Of a stretch of DNA of 16,836 nucleotides, positions 6,504 to 15,098 are shown piece by piece. Under the pieces are notes generated by a model, which was not told the origin of the DNA, did no database searches, and saw nothing but the letters and a program-made list of their open reading frames with translations. Made by a program: the position numbers and the translations under genes. This stretch comes from an uncultured Shinella sp. (GTDB taxonomy: Bacteria; Pseudomonadota; Alphaproteobacteria; Rhizobiales; Rhizobiaceae), in assembly GCF_946479415.1 (NCBI RefSeq), contig NZ_CAMLFY010000103.1, forward strand, positions 1 through 16,836, written 5' to 3'. Within the stretch, counting starts at the first letter, position 1. The number at the start of each line of letters is the position of its first letter.

Positions 6504-7451
6504 GTGCGTCAGCTCATCCCTGTGTTTGCCCTTGCCGCCACGCTCGTCCTGCAGAGCCAGACCACGGTCATGGCGATGGACGTGGTGCCAGAAGGCAACC
6601 GCAATGCCGAGCAGCCGGCCATTCCCGGCGCCTCCGTGCGCCGTACCAAGGCGGGCAAGACCTCCTTCGATGCCAAGTACGAGAAGGTGCGCGACCTCCT
6701 GGCGAGCGATGGCCAGCTGACGAGCAAGATCAAGGCGACCGCCGCCAAATACGGCATCGCCCCGATCCATATGGTCGGCGCCATCGTCGGCGAGCACACC
6801 TATAATGTCGACGCCTATGACCGGCTGCAGAGCTATTACGTGAAGGCGGCCTCCTATACCGGCAGCTTCCGTTTCGCCTATGACGGCGAGAATGTCGCCG
6901 ACTTCGTCGCGCGGCCGGAGTTTGCCAAATGCGCCGACAAGAAGGGCTCCTATGCGCTGTGGACCTGCCGCGAGGGGGTCTGGAACCGCACGTTCAAGGG
7001 CGAGACGGTCGGCGGAAAATCCTTCCCGAACAACCGCTTCAGCGCGGTGTTCTTCCAGCCCTTCTATGCCGGCCAGACCTTCGGTCTCGGCCAGATCAAC
7101 CCGCTGACGGCGCTGACCCTGACCGATGACGTCTCGCGTATCTCCGGTTACGACAAGCTCGACGAAAACGATGCGGCCGGCGTCTACCAGGCGATCATGG
7201 ATCCCGATATCTCGCTCGCCTATATGGCGGCCTCCATCCGCCGCTCGATCGATGCCTACAAGAAGATCGCCGGCGTCGACATTTCGAAGAATCCGGGTCT
7301 GACCTCGACGCTCTACAATATCGGCAACCCCGATGCCCGCGCCGCCGCCTTTGCCGCACGCCGCGCGGCGGGCGAAGTGACCTGGCCGGAAGAGAACTAT
7401 TACGGCTGGCTGATCAACGACAAGCTGGCGGAACTTCAGGGGCTGCTCTAG
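6504..7451 (+). CDS. Exported DUF1402 protein with lytic-transglycosylase-like motifs
   Basis: I assign this 315-residue protein to DUF1402, known mainly from rhizobia and relatives. The start is GTG 6504 with AGGAA eight bases upstream; it begins a signal peptide (MRQLIPVFALAATLVLQ) with probable cleavage after AMA near residue 25, so the protein acts in the periplasm. The mature part has a set of segments in the order seen in soluble lytic transglycosylases: a glutamate after a helix (IVGEHTYN, Glu97), FGLGQINPLTA (193-203), a helix preceded by DPDISLAYMAASIRR (233-247), and TLYNIGNPDARA (269-280). This suggests a lysozyme-like fold acting on peptidoglycan, but that is inference from pattern. 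A frame starting at a TTG at 6450 lacks a ribosome site. The gene stands alone between two terminators. Confidence 0.85.
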   Translation: MRQLIPVFALAATLVLQSQTTVMAMDVVPEGNRNAEQPAIPGASVRRTKAGKTSFDAKYEKVRDLLASDGQLTSKIKATAAKYGIAPIHMVGAIVGEHTYNVDAYDRLQSYYVKAASYTGSFRFAYDGENVADFVARPEFAKCADKKGSYALWTCREGVWNRTFKGETVGGKSFPNNRFSAVFFQPFYAGQTFGLGQINPLTALTLTDDVSRISGYDKLDENDAAGVYQAIMDPDISLAYMAASIRRSIDAYKKIAGVDISKNPGLTSTLYNIGNPDARAAAFAARRAAGEVTWPEENYYGWLINDKLAELQGLL

Positions 7452-7464
7452 GAAGTTGGTTCCG

Positions 7465-7494
7465 AGAACGCGGCAGAAAGCGTTCTGCTCTTTT
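7465..7494 (+). terminator. Probable terminator after the DUF1402 gene
   Basis: AGAACGC and GCGTTCT form a 7-bp stem with an eight-base loop, followed by GCTCTTTT. It lies 13 bases after the stop codon, and the short AT/GC-mixed stem makes it weaker than the one after hslU. Confidence 0.6.
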
Positions 7495-7525
7495 CGCCAT
7501 GCTGCCACTCCGATAGCATAGGCAC

Positions 7526-7822
7526 ATGGATATTTTGGAATGGTTTTCCAACTGGTACAAGTCCCAATGCAACGGCGATTGGGAGCATGGATTTGGTGTG
7601 TCGATCAACACTGTCGACAATCCGGGTTGGTCGATAAAAATCGATCTTACAGGGACGGACTGCGACGGTCGATCGCTTGATCGGACCACGTACAATTATG
7701 ATCATGAAACTGATTGGTGGGCGTGTTGGACCGACGACAACGTGTTTCACGGTGCTGGCGGTCCGCTTCATCTCCATTCGCTTCTCACGATGTTTCGAAA
7801 CTGGGTGATGAACGCTCAATAA
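7526..7822 (+). CDS. Imm53-type immunity protein, orphan
   Basis: The 98-residue product matches what I know of immunity protein 53: LEWFSNWYKSQCNGDWEHGFGVSINTVDNPGW near the start, a strand WSIKIDLTG, then TDWWACWTDDNVFHGAGGP and a C-terminal LLTMFRNWV helix. Imm53 proteins are predicted to neutralise polymorphic toxins in the cytoplasm. No toxin gene or toxin fragment is visible next to it. The DNA is poorer in GC than its neighbours: three 60-base lines inside the gene have 31, 32 and 29 G+C, about 51 percent, while flanking genes are clearly above 60 percent. That, and the lack of a partner, suggests recent acquisition. The ribosome site is weak (ATAGGCAC before ATG). Confidence 0.75.
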   Translation: MDILEWFSNWYKSQCNGDWEHGFGVSINTVDNPGWSIKIDLTGTDCDGRSLDRTTYNYDHETDWWACWTDDNVFHGAGGPLHLHSLLTMFRNWVMNAQ

Positions 7823-7925
7823 GAATTTGATCTGCTTTCCGCTGCGCACTTTTGCTGGATTGCTCTAAGTTTCGCCCACCTCTCGGCCCAACTTATGTAT
7901 GGAGCCGATCACAAGGAGGCAGATG

Positions 7926-9335
7926 ATGGACATGCGTCCCGAGCCGTTCGAACCGCCGGCGCCGATCCCGCGCACGGTGCCGCCGTCGAAGCTCGAGATC
8001 ATCCGGACGGTCTTCCGCAATCCGCTCGAACTGTGGGGCGAGCCGTCCTATACGCTGCCCTGGATCATGACGAGCTTCTTCGGCGAGAAGACGCTGATCG
8101 TCAACGATCCCGGCCTGATCAAATACCTGCTTGTCGACAATGCCCAGAACTACAAGATGGCGGTGGTGCGCCAGCTCGTGCTGCGGCCGATCCTGCGGGA
8201 TGGTCTATTGACGGCGGAAGGGGCGGTGTGGCGCCGGTCGCGCAAGGCGGTGGCGCCGATCTTCACGCCGCGCCACGCCAAGGGCTTTGCGACGCAGATG
8301 CTGGCGCAGTCCGAGCTTTATGCCAGGAAATACGAGGGTGCGGACGGCACGGTCTTCGATATCGGCAACGACATGACGGAGCTCGCCTTTTCGATCCTCT
8401 CGGAAACGCTGTTTTCCGGCGAGATCGTCACGTCCTCCAACAATTTCGCCGATGACGTGGACGACCTCCTGCACTCCATGGGCCGGGTCGATCCGATGGA
8501 TCTCTTGCGCGCGCCGTCCTGGGTGCCGCGCGTGACGCGCATCGGCGGTCTCAGGGTTCTCGGCAAATTCCGCAAGATCGTACGCGATACGATGGATCTG
8601 CGCCTGAAGCGCATGGCGGCGGACGATGGCGATGCACCCAACGATTTCCTGACGCTGCTGTTGCGTGCGGCCGGGCCGGACGGGCTGACCATGGAGGAGG
8701 TGGAGGACAATATCCTCACCTTCATCGGCGCCGGCCATGAGACGACGGCGCGGGCACTCGCCTGGACGCTCTATTGCGTCGCCAATTCCCCGCATGTGCG
8801 CGACGCGATGGAGGCGGAGATCGACCGCGTCGTCTCAAGCGGTGCCGATCCCGTCGACTGGCTGGATTTGATGCCCTGGACACGGGCGGCCTTCGAGGAG
8901 GCGATGCGGCTCTATCCGCCGGCCCCCTCGATCAACCGCGAGGCGATTGCCGACGACCGCTGGACGAGCCCGTCCGGCGAGGTGGTCGAAATCCCCCGCG
9001 ACGTCACGATTCTCGTCATGCCCTGGACGCTGCACCGCCATGCGCTGCTCTGGCAGAAACCGCGCGCCTATATGCCGGAGCGCTTCCTGCCGGAAAATCG
9101 CGAGGCGATCCACCGCTTCCAGTACCTGCCCTTCGGGGCGGGGCCGCGCATCTGCATCGGCGCGACCTTCGCCATGCAGGAGGCGATCATCGCGCTCGGC
9201 GTGCTGATGCACCGCTTTCGCTTCGACATGACCGAGGACACGAAGCCCTGGCCGGTGCAGCGCCTGACGACGCAGCCGGCTAACGGGCTGGCGTTACGGG
9301 TGCGGGCTCGTCCCCGCGTTTCTTCGGCTTCTTGA
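7926..9335 (+). CDS. Cytochrome P450 monooxygenase
   Basis: This is a 469-residue P450, a haem-thiolate enzyme that inserts one oxygen atom into an organic substrate using electrons from a redox partner. The I-helix oxygen-activating motif GAGHETT is at 268-274, the K-helix ExxR at Glu325-Arg328 (EEAMRLYPP), and the haem loop FGAGPRICIG at 403-412 with Cys410 as ligand. No reductase or ferredoxin is fused or adjacent. The substrate and CYP family cannot be named from sequence alone; the motif wording resembles fatty-acid-type P450s more than the camphor type, as a weak inference. I chose ATG 7926 because AAGGAGG ends six bases before it; an ATG at 7899 precedes that site. The 3' end overlaps the convergent gene by 56 bases. 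Confidence 0.93.
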   Translation: MDMRPEPFEPPAPIPRTVPPSKLEIIRTVFRNPLELWGEPSYTLPWIMTSFFGEKTLIVNDPGLIKYLLVDNAQNYKMAVVRQLVLRPILRDGLLTAEGAVWRRSRKAVAPIFTPRHAKGFATQMLAQSELYARKYEGADGTVFDIGNDMTELAFSILSETLFSGEIVTSSNNFADDVDDLLHSMGRVDPMDLLRAPSWVPRVTRIGGLRVLGKFRKIVRDTMDLRLKRMAADDGDAPNDFLTLLLRAAGPDGLTMEEVEDNILTFIGAGHETTARALAWTLYCVANSPHVRDAMEAEIDRVVSSGADPVDWLDLMPWTRAAFEEAMRLYPPAPSINREAIADDRWTSPSGEVVEIPRDVTILVMPWTLHRHALLWQKPRAYMPERFLPENREAIHRFQYLPFGAGPRICIGATFAMQEAIIALGVLMHRFRFDMTEDTKPWPVQRLTTQPANGLALRVRARPRVSSAS

Positions 9336-9831
9336 TCGTCTTGATCGAGGCGCAGGTCGCTTCCGGGTTCTTGCAGGGCTGGTAGACGACGATCTCGCTG
9401 CCGCTGCCGTCGTCCCACACCGCCTGCACGGCAATCGTCTGGGCCTCACCCGGCTTCAGGTTGAGGTAGAGCCAGTTCTGGCTGTCGTCGGACGGCAGGT
9501 TGAAGGGCAGTTCCGGATCGCATTTCGCCATCGGGAAGGTCTTGTCCAGCGTGTCGGAATTGATCGAGTAGCGCACCTCCTTCAGCCGGCAATGCATGGT
9601 CTGCAAGGCGGTGAAATAGATGAGCTGCTGGCCGGAGAATTCGCGGAACTGCACCCAGCCGGTCTGCTTGTTGGCGTCCAGCATCGCCTTGTAGATCGCG
9701 ACGTCGGGGATCTGGGCCTTGTATTCTTCCTCATCCGTTTCCTGGGAATGGGCAGGCAGGCCGCCGGCCAGCAGGGCCGTGCCGAGAAGAAGGGTCGCCA
9801 GAAGCGGCCGTCGGATGGAGAGTTCAATCAC
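9280..9831 (-). CDS. Small exported protein of unknown function with four cysteines
   Basis: This 183-residue protein starts with a signal peptide (IRRPLLATLLLGTALLAGGLPAHSQ) likely cut after residue 28-30, so it is probably periplasmic. The start is GTG 9831-9829, with GAGGAG seven bases upstream; upstream extensions in frame have no ribosome site. The mature part has four cysteines (81, 104, 153, 160), which could make two disulfides, and aromatic-rich strands such as WLYLNLKPGEAQTIAVQAVW (120-139). The C-terminus is a charged tail (KKPKKRGDEPAPV). I do not recognise a family. It is divergent from the hydantoinase gene and overlaps the end of the P450 gene by 56 bases. Confidence 0.8.
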   Translation of the reverse strand: MIELSIRRPLLATLLLGTALLAGGLPAHSQETDEEEYKAQIPDVAIYKAMLDANKQTGWVQFREFSGQQLIYFTALQTMHCRLKEVRYSINSDTLDKTFPMAKCDPELPFNLPSDDSQNWLYLNLKPGEAQTIAVQAVWDDGSGSEIVVYQPCKNPEATCASIKTIKKPKKRGDEPAPVTPAR

Positions 9832-9975
9832 TGCAAGGCTCCTCGTTCTTTCACCTGATGTCGCCGGCGGGATGGTGGCATTCGGCTTGGACATGCAATA
9901 ACACCATTCCACACCCGCTTTGAAAAGAGCCAGGCCCTTTTGACAACAGACGGGGCGGCACTCGGAAGAATTCTC

Positions 9976-11982
9976 GTGGCAGACCAATTGTTACTCGGCA
10001 TCGATACCGGCGGCACCTATACGGATGCCGTGCTCTACAGCGAAACCCGGGGCGTCGTCGCCCGCGCCAAGGCGCTGACCACGCGCCACGACCTTGCGGT
10101 CGGCATATCGGGTGCGGTGGAGGCGGTGCTCGCCGAGGCGAAAGCGCCGGTCGCGGCCATCGGCCTCGTCTCGCTGTCGACGACGCTTGCCACCAATGCG
10201 CTGGTCGAGGGGCAGGGCGGTCGCGCCGGCCTCGTGATGATCGGTTTTTCGCCCGACGATCTCAAGCGCGACGGGCTTGCCGATGCGCTCGGCAATGACC
10301 CCGTGCTCTTCCTGCCCGGCGGCCACAATGTGCATGGCAACGAGACGCCGCTCGACATGACGGCGCTGGACGAAGCGCTGCCGCAGCTGTCGCAAACCGT
10401 GTCCTCCTTTGCCGTTGCCGGCTATTTTGCCGTGCGCAACCCGGCGCATGAGCAGCGCGTGCGCGACCGCATCCGCGAGGTCTCGCACCTGCCGGTCACG
10501 TGCAGCCACGAACTCTCCTCGAAGCTCGGCGGCCCGCGCCGGGCGCTGACGACGCTGCTCAACGCCCGCCTCGTCTCGATGATCGACCGGCTGATCGGCG
10601 CCTGCGAGGATTATCTCCAGCGCCGCGGCATCCATGTGCCGATGATGGTGGTGCGCGGTGACGGCGCGCTGATCTCGGCGGCCGAGGCGCGGCTGCGGCC
10701 GATCGAGACCATTCTCTCCGGCCCGGCGGCAAGCCTTGTGGGCGCGCGCCATCTGACGGGCCTCGACAATGCCGTCGTCTCCGACATCGGCGGCACGACG
10801 ACCGACGTCGCGGTGCTCGACAACGGCCGGCCGAAACTCGATGCGGAAGGCGCCGTCGTCGGCGGCTATCGCACGATGGTGGAAGCCGTCGCCATGCGGA
10901 CCTTCGGTCTCGGCGGCGATTCGGAAGTGCGCATCAACGACCGCGGGCTGAAGGCGAAGATCGATCTGGGGCCGCGCCGCTTCATGCCGCTCAGCCTCGC
11001 CTCGCAGCTGCATCCCGAGGCGGTGGTGCCGGTGCTGGAGCGCCAGCTGCGCGCGCCGCATATGGGTCGCCATGACGGGCGTTTTGCCGTGCGCACCGGC
11101 GTGCCGGAGCGGCTGGCGAGCGGCCTGACGGCGCAGGAACAGGCGCTCTACGACAAGATCGGCGCCACGCCGCTGCCGCTCGACGGCCTGCTCGTCTCGA
11201 CGCCGCAGAAGGCGACGCTCGACCGGCTGGTCGCGCGCGGCCTTGTGCATATCTGCGGCATCACGCCGTCGGATGCCATGCATGTGCTGGGCGGGCAGGG
11301 GCAATGGGATGCCGTGGCCGCCCGTCTCGGCCTGGAACTGGCCGCCCGCACCAAGGACGGCACCGGCAAACCGATCGCCGAGACGCCGGAGGTTCTGGCC
11401 CGCACGCTGGTCGACCGTCTCACGCGGCAATCGGCCGATGTCATCCTCTCCGCCTGCCTTGCCGATGACGGCGTGGGCGCGCTCGATCCGGCCAATTCCA
11501 TCTCCATCGACCGGGCGCTGCACCGCGTTCCCGGCATCGTGAAGTTCCGCATCGCGCTCGACCGGCCGCTGGTCGGTCTCGGCGCTTCCGCGCCGGTCTA
11601 TTATCCCGCCATTGCCGATATGCTGGGCGCGGTCTCCTCCATCCCCTCGGATGCCGGCGTGGCGAATGCCGTCGGCGCGGTCGTCGGCCAGGTGCGCAAC
11701 GCCGTGACGGTCTTCGTGACCCAGCCGGAAGAGGGCATCTTCATCGTCAACGGTGCCGGCGACAGCCTGCGCCTCATCGACGAGGAGGCCGCCTTCTCGC
11801 TGGCTAAGGAACGGGCGATGACGGCAGCGCTGCAGGCGGCGCGCGCCAACGGGGCGGAGGAGCCGGTCGTGACCCTGTCGGAGGCCATCGATGCGCCTGA
11901 AGTCGAGGGGTCGCGCAAGCTGATCGAGGCGCGTTTCACGGCCACCGCCAGCGGCCGGCCGCGCATCGCGGAGGAGGCTTAA
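9976..11982 (+). CDS. Hydantoinase/oxoprolinase family protein (HyuA-like), solitary
   Basis: This 668-residue protein has the two-domain structure of the ATP-dependent hydantoinase A / 5-oxoprolinase family, which opens cyclic amides. The N-terminal phosphate-binding motif DTGGTYTD is at 10-17 and the second one, DIGGTTTD, at 270-277. LSTTLATNALVEG (67-79), LSGPAAS (247-253) and FGLGGDS (310-316) are family segments. I chose GTG 9976 with GGAAG seven bases upstream; the frame can start at a TTG at 9940, but family proteins begin near the LGIDTGGT strand. The B subunit usually needed for ring opening is not next to it, so the substrate is unknown. It is followed by glcB in the same direction after 124 bases. 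Confidence 0.9.
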   Translation: MADQLLLGIDTGGTYTDAVLYSETRGVVARAKALTTRHDLAVGISGAVEAVLAEAKAPVAAIGLVSLSTTLATNALVEGQGGRAGLVMIGFSPDDLKRDGLADALGNDPVLFLPGGHNVHGNETPLDMTALDEALPQLSQTVSSFAVAGYFAVRNPAHEQRVRDRIREVSHLPVTCSHELSSKLGGPRRALTTLLNARLVSMIDRLIGACEDYLQRRGIHVPMMVVRGDGALISAAEARLRPIETILSGPAASLVGARHLTGLDNAVVSDIGGTTTDVAVLDNGRPKLDAEGAVVGGYRTMVEAVAMRTFGLGGDSEVRINDRGLKAKIDLGPRRFMPLSLASQLHPEAVVPVLERQLRAPHMGRHDGRFAVRTGVPERLASGLTAQEQALYDKIGATPLPLDGLLVSTPQKATLDRLVARGLVHICGITPSDAMHVLGGQGQWDAVAARLGLELAARTKDGTGKPIAETPEVLARTLVDRLTRQSADVILSACLADDGVGALDPANSISIDRALHRVPGIVKFRIALDRPLVGLGASAPVYYPAIADMLGAVSSIPSDAGVANAVGAVVGQVRNAVTVFVTQPEEGIFIVNGAGDSLRLIDEEAAFSLAKERAMTAALQAARANGAEEPVVTLSEAIDAPEVEGSRKLIEARFTATASGRPRIAEEA

Positions 11983-11986
11983 GTAG

Positions 11987-12015
11987 GATTTATTCCCGAG
12001 CGGAATAAATTCTTT
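11987..12015 (+). terminator. AT-rich hairpin after the hydantoinase gene
   Basis: ATTTATTCC and GGAATAAAT form a perfect 9-bp stem with a five-base loop, followed by TCTTT. It begins five bases after the stop codon. The stem is unusually AT-rich for a terminator in this genome, so it might instead be an operator palindrome for glcB. Confidence 0.5.
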
Positions 12016-12106
12016 ATGCCCTTGCCGAATTGACTATGAATGAAACCTCCGGAAAGTGGGACCATTCGGGATACTCCCCTTATCCCGCCATTCGGAGCCT
12101 TTTCAG

Positions 12107-14275
12107 ATGACCTATACCGAAAAAGCCGGTCTTTCGATCGACAGCGCCCTTTACGATTTCATCGTCACGGAGGCCCTTCCCGGCACGGGCGTGGATGCGG
12201 AGCGCTATTTCGCCGATTTTTCCGCCATCGTGCATGATCTGGCCCCGGAAAACCGCGCCCTGCTCGCCAAGCGCGATGCGCTGCAGGAAAAGATCGACGC
12301 CTGGTATCGCGAAAACGGTGCCCCGGTCGACATGGTGGCCTATGAAGCCTTCCTGCGCGAGATCGGCTACCTCCTGCCCGAGGGCGGCGACTTCAAGGTA
12401 ACGACCGACCATGTCGATCCGGAGATCGCAAGCCTTGCCGGCCCGCAGCTCGTCGTTCCCGTCATGAATGCGCGTTATGCGCTGAACGCCGCCAATGCGC
12501 GCTGGGGCTCGCTCTACGATGCGCTCTACGGCACGGATGCCATTCCGGAAACCGACGGAGCGGAAAAGGGCAAGGGCTACAATCCCCTGCGCGGCGCCAA
12601 GGTCATCGCCTGGGCGCGCGGTTTCCTCGATGAGGCCGCGCCGCTTGCCGGCACGTCCTGGCGCGAGGCCGCGGGCCTTGCCGTCGAAGGCGGCAAGCTC
12701 GTCGTCGCGCTGGTCGGCGGCGGCAAGACGGGTCTCGCGGATGAAGCGAAGTTCGCCGGCTTTGTCGGCGAGGCCGCAGCACCGACGCGTATCCTGCTGC
12801 GCAACAACGGCCTGCATATCGAAATCCGCATCGACGCGACGACGCCGACCGGCAAGGACGATGCGGCGCATATTTCCGACGTCGTCATCGAATCGGCGCT
12901 GACCACGATCATGGACTGCGAGGATTCCGTCGCCGCCGTCGATGCCGAGGACAAGGTCGTCGTCTATCGCAACTGGCTCGGCCTGATGAAGGGCGATCTG
13001 TCGGAAGAAGTCGCCAAGGGCGGAAAGACCATTACGCGCCGCCTCAACCCGGATCGCGGCTATAGCAAGCCGGATGGTTCGGCCGCTTCGCTGCGTGCCC
13101 GTTCGCTGATGCTGGTGCGCAATGTCGGCCACCTCATGACCAATCCGGCGATCCGCGACCGTGATGGCAACGAGGTGCCGGAGGGCATCATGGACGCCAT
13201 GGTGACCGCGCTGATCGCGCTGCATGATGTCGGTCCGAACGGCCGTCGCGAGAATTCGCCGGCTGGTTCGATGTATGTCGTCAAGCCGAAGATGCACGGC
13301 CCGGAAGAGGTCGCGTTCGCGTCCAAACTGTTCGGCCGCGTCGAGGCCGCCGTCGGCATGGCGCCCAATACGATGAAGATGGGCATCATGGACGAGGAGC
13401 GCCGCACCACCATCAACCTCAAGGAGGCGATCCGCGCCGCCAAGGAGCGCGTCGTCTTCATCAATACCGGCTTCCTCGATCGCACCGGCGACGAGATCCA
13501 CACCTCGATGGAAGCGGGTCCGATGATCCGCAAGGGCGACATGAAGCAGGCCGCCTGGATTTCCGCCTACGAGAACTGGAACGTCGATATCGGCCTCGCC
13601 TGCGGCCTGTCCGGCCATGCGCAGATCGGCAAGGGCATGTGGGCCATGCCCGACCTGATGGCGGCGATGCTGGAACAAAAGATCGCCCATCCCAAGGCCG
13701 GCGCCAACACCGCCTGGGTTCCCTCGCCGACGGCCGCGACGCTGCATGCGACGCACTATCACAAGGTCAATGTCGCCGAGGTGCAGGCCTCGCTGCGGTC
13801 GCGTCCGCGGGCAAAGCTCACCGATATCCTCTCCGTTCCGGTCGCGGTCCGGCCGAACTGGACGCCGGAGGAAATCCAGCGCGAGCTCGACAACAATGCG
13901 CAGGGCATCCTCGGTTATGTCGTGCGCTGGATCGACCAGGGCGTCGGCTGCTCGAAGGTTCCCGATATCAACGATGTCGGCCTGATGGAGGACCGCGCGA
14001 CGCTGCGCATCTCCGCCCAGCACCTCGCCAACTGGCTGCACCACGGCGTCATCACCAGGGATCAGATCCTCGAGACGATGAAGCGCATGGCCGCCGTCGT
14101 CGACGGGCAGAATGCCGGTGATTCGCTCTACCGCCCGATGGCCGGCAATTTCGACGGCTCGATCGCCTTCCAGGCTGCCGTCGAGCTGGTGCTTGAGGGC
14201 CGCGCGCAGCCGAACGGCTATACCGAGCCGGTCCTGCACCGCCGCCGGCTGGAGCTGAAGGCCGCTGCGGCCTGA
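12107..14275 (+). CDS. glcB: Malate synthase G
   Basis: GlcB condenses glyoxylate with acetyl-CoA to malate in the cytoplasm, allowing growth on acetate, glycolate or fatty acids. The 722-residue length matches the monomeric G isoform (about 723). Family signatures are [16 protein letters not shown] (269-284), the active-site Arg338 in [29 protein letters not shown] (428-442) and [22 protein letters not shown] (451-472, in part the Mg and glyoxylate site). The catalytic base corresponding to E. coli Asp631 is Asp629 in [14 protein letters not shown] 12107 has GGAG nine bases upstream; an in-frame GTG further upstream has no such site. No isocitrate lyase gene is in view. Confidence 0.98.
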   Translation: MTYTEKAGLSIDSALYDFIVTEALPGTGVDAERYFADFSAIVHDLAPENRALLAKRDALQEKIDAWYRENGAPVDMVAYEAFLREIGYLLPEGGDFKVTTDHVDPEIASLAGPQLVVPVMNARYALNAANARWGSLYDALYGTDAIPETDGAEKGKGYNPLRGAKVIAWARGFLDEAAPLAGTSWREAAGLAVEGGKLVVALVGGGKTGLADEAKFAGFVGEAAAPTRILLRNNGLHIEIRIDATTPTGKDDAAHISDVVIESALTTIMDCEDSVAAVDAEDKVVVYRNWLGLMKGDLSEEVAKGGKTITRRLNPDRGYSKPDGSAASLRARSLMLVRNVGHLMTNPAIRDRDGNEVPEGIMDAMVTALIALHDVGPNGRRENSPAGSMYVVKPKMHGPEEVAFASKLFGRVEAAVGMAPNTMKMGIMDEERRTTINLKEAIRAAKERVVFINTGFLDRTGDEIHTSMEAGPMIRKGDMKQAAWISAYENWNVDIGLACGLSGHAQIGKGMWAMPDLMAAMLEQKIAHPKAGANTAWVPSPTAATLHATHYHKVNVAEVQASLRSRPRAKLTDILSVPVAVRPNWTPEEIQRELDNNAQGILGYVVRWIDQGVGCSKVPDINDVGLMEDRATLRISAQHLANWLHHGVITRDQILETMKRMAAVVDGQNAGDSLYRPMAGNFDGSIAFQAAVELVLEGRAQPNGYTEPVLHRRRLELKAAAA

Positions 14276-14284
14276 TGTGTCTCT

Positions 14285-14313
14285 CGGCAAGGCGGTTGAT
14301 CGCCTTGCCGTTC
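14285..14313 (+). terminator. Hairpin after glcB
   Basis: CGGCAAGGCG and CGCCTTGCCG pair perfectly around a six-base loop, ten bases after the glcB stop. Only TTC follows, so the U tract is poor, but its place fits the end of the glcB transcript. Confidence 0.6.
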
Positions 14314-14329
14314 AATGCCCCAAACGAAA

Positions 14330-14357
14330 GAAGCCGCCGGAGCGATCCGGCGGCTTC
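14330..14357 (-). terminator. Terminator of the L,D-transpeptidase gene
   Basis: GAAGCCGCCGGA and TCCGGCGGCTTC form a perfect 12-bp stem with a four-base loop. Read on the minus strand it is followed by TTTCGTTT, so it fits the end of the transpeptidase transcript; on the plus strand it is followed by ATTATATA and could back up glcB termination. Confidence 0.85.
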
Positions 14358-14382
14358 ATTATATACAGAGACTGTCGTCCGC

Positions 14383-15045
14383 TTACTGCTGGACGACGAC
14401 GCGGGCGCCCTTGCCGGGGCGGACGCGGCTGTAGAGGTCGATGATGTCCTGGTTCATCAGGCGGATGCAGCCCGACGAGGCGGCCGTGCCGATGGAGGCC
14501 CATTCCGGCGTGCCGTGCAGGCGGAACAGCGTGTCCTGGCCCTTTTCATTGAAGAGATACATGGCGCGCGCGCCGAGCGGGTTCTTCAGGCCCGGACCCA
14601 TGCCGTCCTTGACGTAGCGGGCGACGTCGGGCTTGCGGTCCGCCATTTCCTTCGGCGGGTGCCAGGTCGGCCATTCCTGCTTCCAGGCGATGTAGGCTTC
14701 ACCCTGCCACGCGAAGCCGGACTTGCCGACGCCGATGCCGTAACGCACGGCCTTGCCGCCGGGCAGCACATAATAAAGGAAGCGGTTCGGCGTGTTGACG
14801 ACGATCGTGCCGGGCTTCTCGCTGGTGGCGTAATCGACGATCTGGCGGTGGAACTTGGTGTTCACCTTGCTGATCGGGATCGCCGGCAGGGCATAACCAT
14901 TGTCCTCGACGGCGCCATATTCCGCCGTGAAGATAGCATTGGTCGCCACCTTTTCGCCCGGAAGGGAGGTCGAGGACGAGGAGCAACCAGCGAGCGTGAC
15001 GGCTGCTGCGAGGCCGCACAGGAGGAGGGCATTGCGGAAGCGCAT
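14383..15045 (-). CDS. YkuD-type L,D-transpeptidase, predicted lipoprotein
   Basis: L,D-transpeptidases cross-link peptidoglycan stem peptides or anchor proteins to them in the periplasm. The 220-residue protein starts with a lipoprotein signal (ALLLCGLAAAVTLAGC) whose lipobox LAGC gives Cys21 as lipid-bearing residue. The YkuD domain spans about 78-218. Its catalytic motif is visible: His177 in FRLHGTPEW and SSGCIRLMN with Cys193 and Arg195. The start ATG 15045-15043 is preceded by a weak AAGAG; a start 17 codons upstream would put charged residues before the signal peptide and has no ribosome site. The gene is alone, convergent with glcB. The palindrome at 15071-15092 lies in its 5' leader. 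Confidence 0.94.
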   Translation of the reverse strand: MRFRNALLLCGLAAAVTLAGCSSSSTSLPGEKVATNAIFTAEYGAVEDNGYALPAIPISKVNTKFHRQIVDYATSEKPGTIVVNTPNRFLYYVLPGGKAVRYGIGVGKSGFAWQGEAYIAWKQEWPTWHPPKEMADRKPDVARYVKDGMGPGLKNPLGARAMYLFNEKGQDTLFRLHGTPEWASIGTAASSGCIRLMNQDIIDLYSRVRPGKGARVVVQQ

Positions 15046-15070
15046 GAGAGTCTCTTGTAAAGGAATTAAG

Positions 15071-15092
15071 AAGTTCCGGGACGCGGGAACTT
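15071..15092. promoter_or_regulatory. Palindrome in the leader of the L,D-transpeptidase gene
   Basis: AAGTTCC and GGAACTT are perfect inverted arms with an eight-base centre. The site is 26 bases before the start codon and just downstream of a possible -10 (CATAAT on the minus strand, 15104-15099), where a repressor would block the promoter. I do not recognise the regulator. Confidence 0.4.
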
Positions 15093-15098
15093 TCATCG

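Noticed and set aside
9991..11523. Long minus-strand open frame opposite the hydantoinase gene
   Set aside because: Its product is Arg/His/Ala-rich without motifs, a mirror of the coding bias of the real gene.
12080..14290. A 736-codon minus-strand open frame opposite glcB
   Set aside because: Very long but antisense to a complete malate synthase G; product has no recognisable motif.
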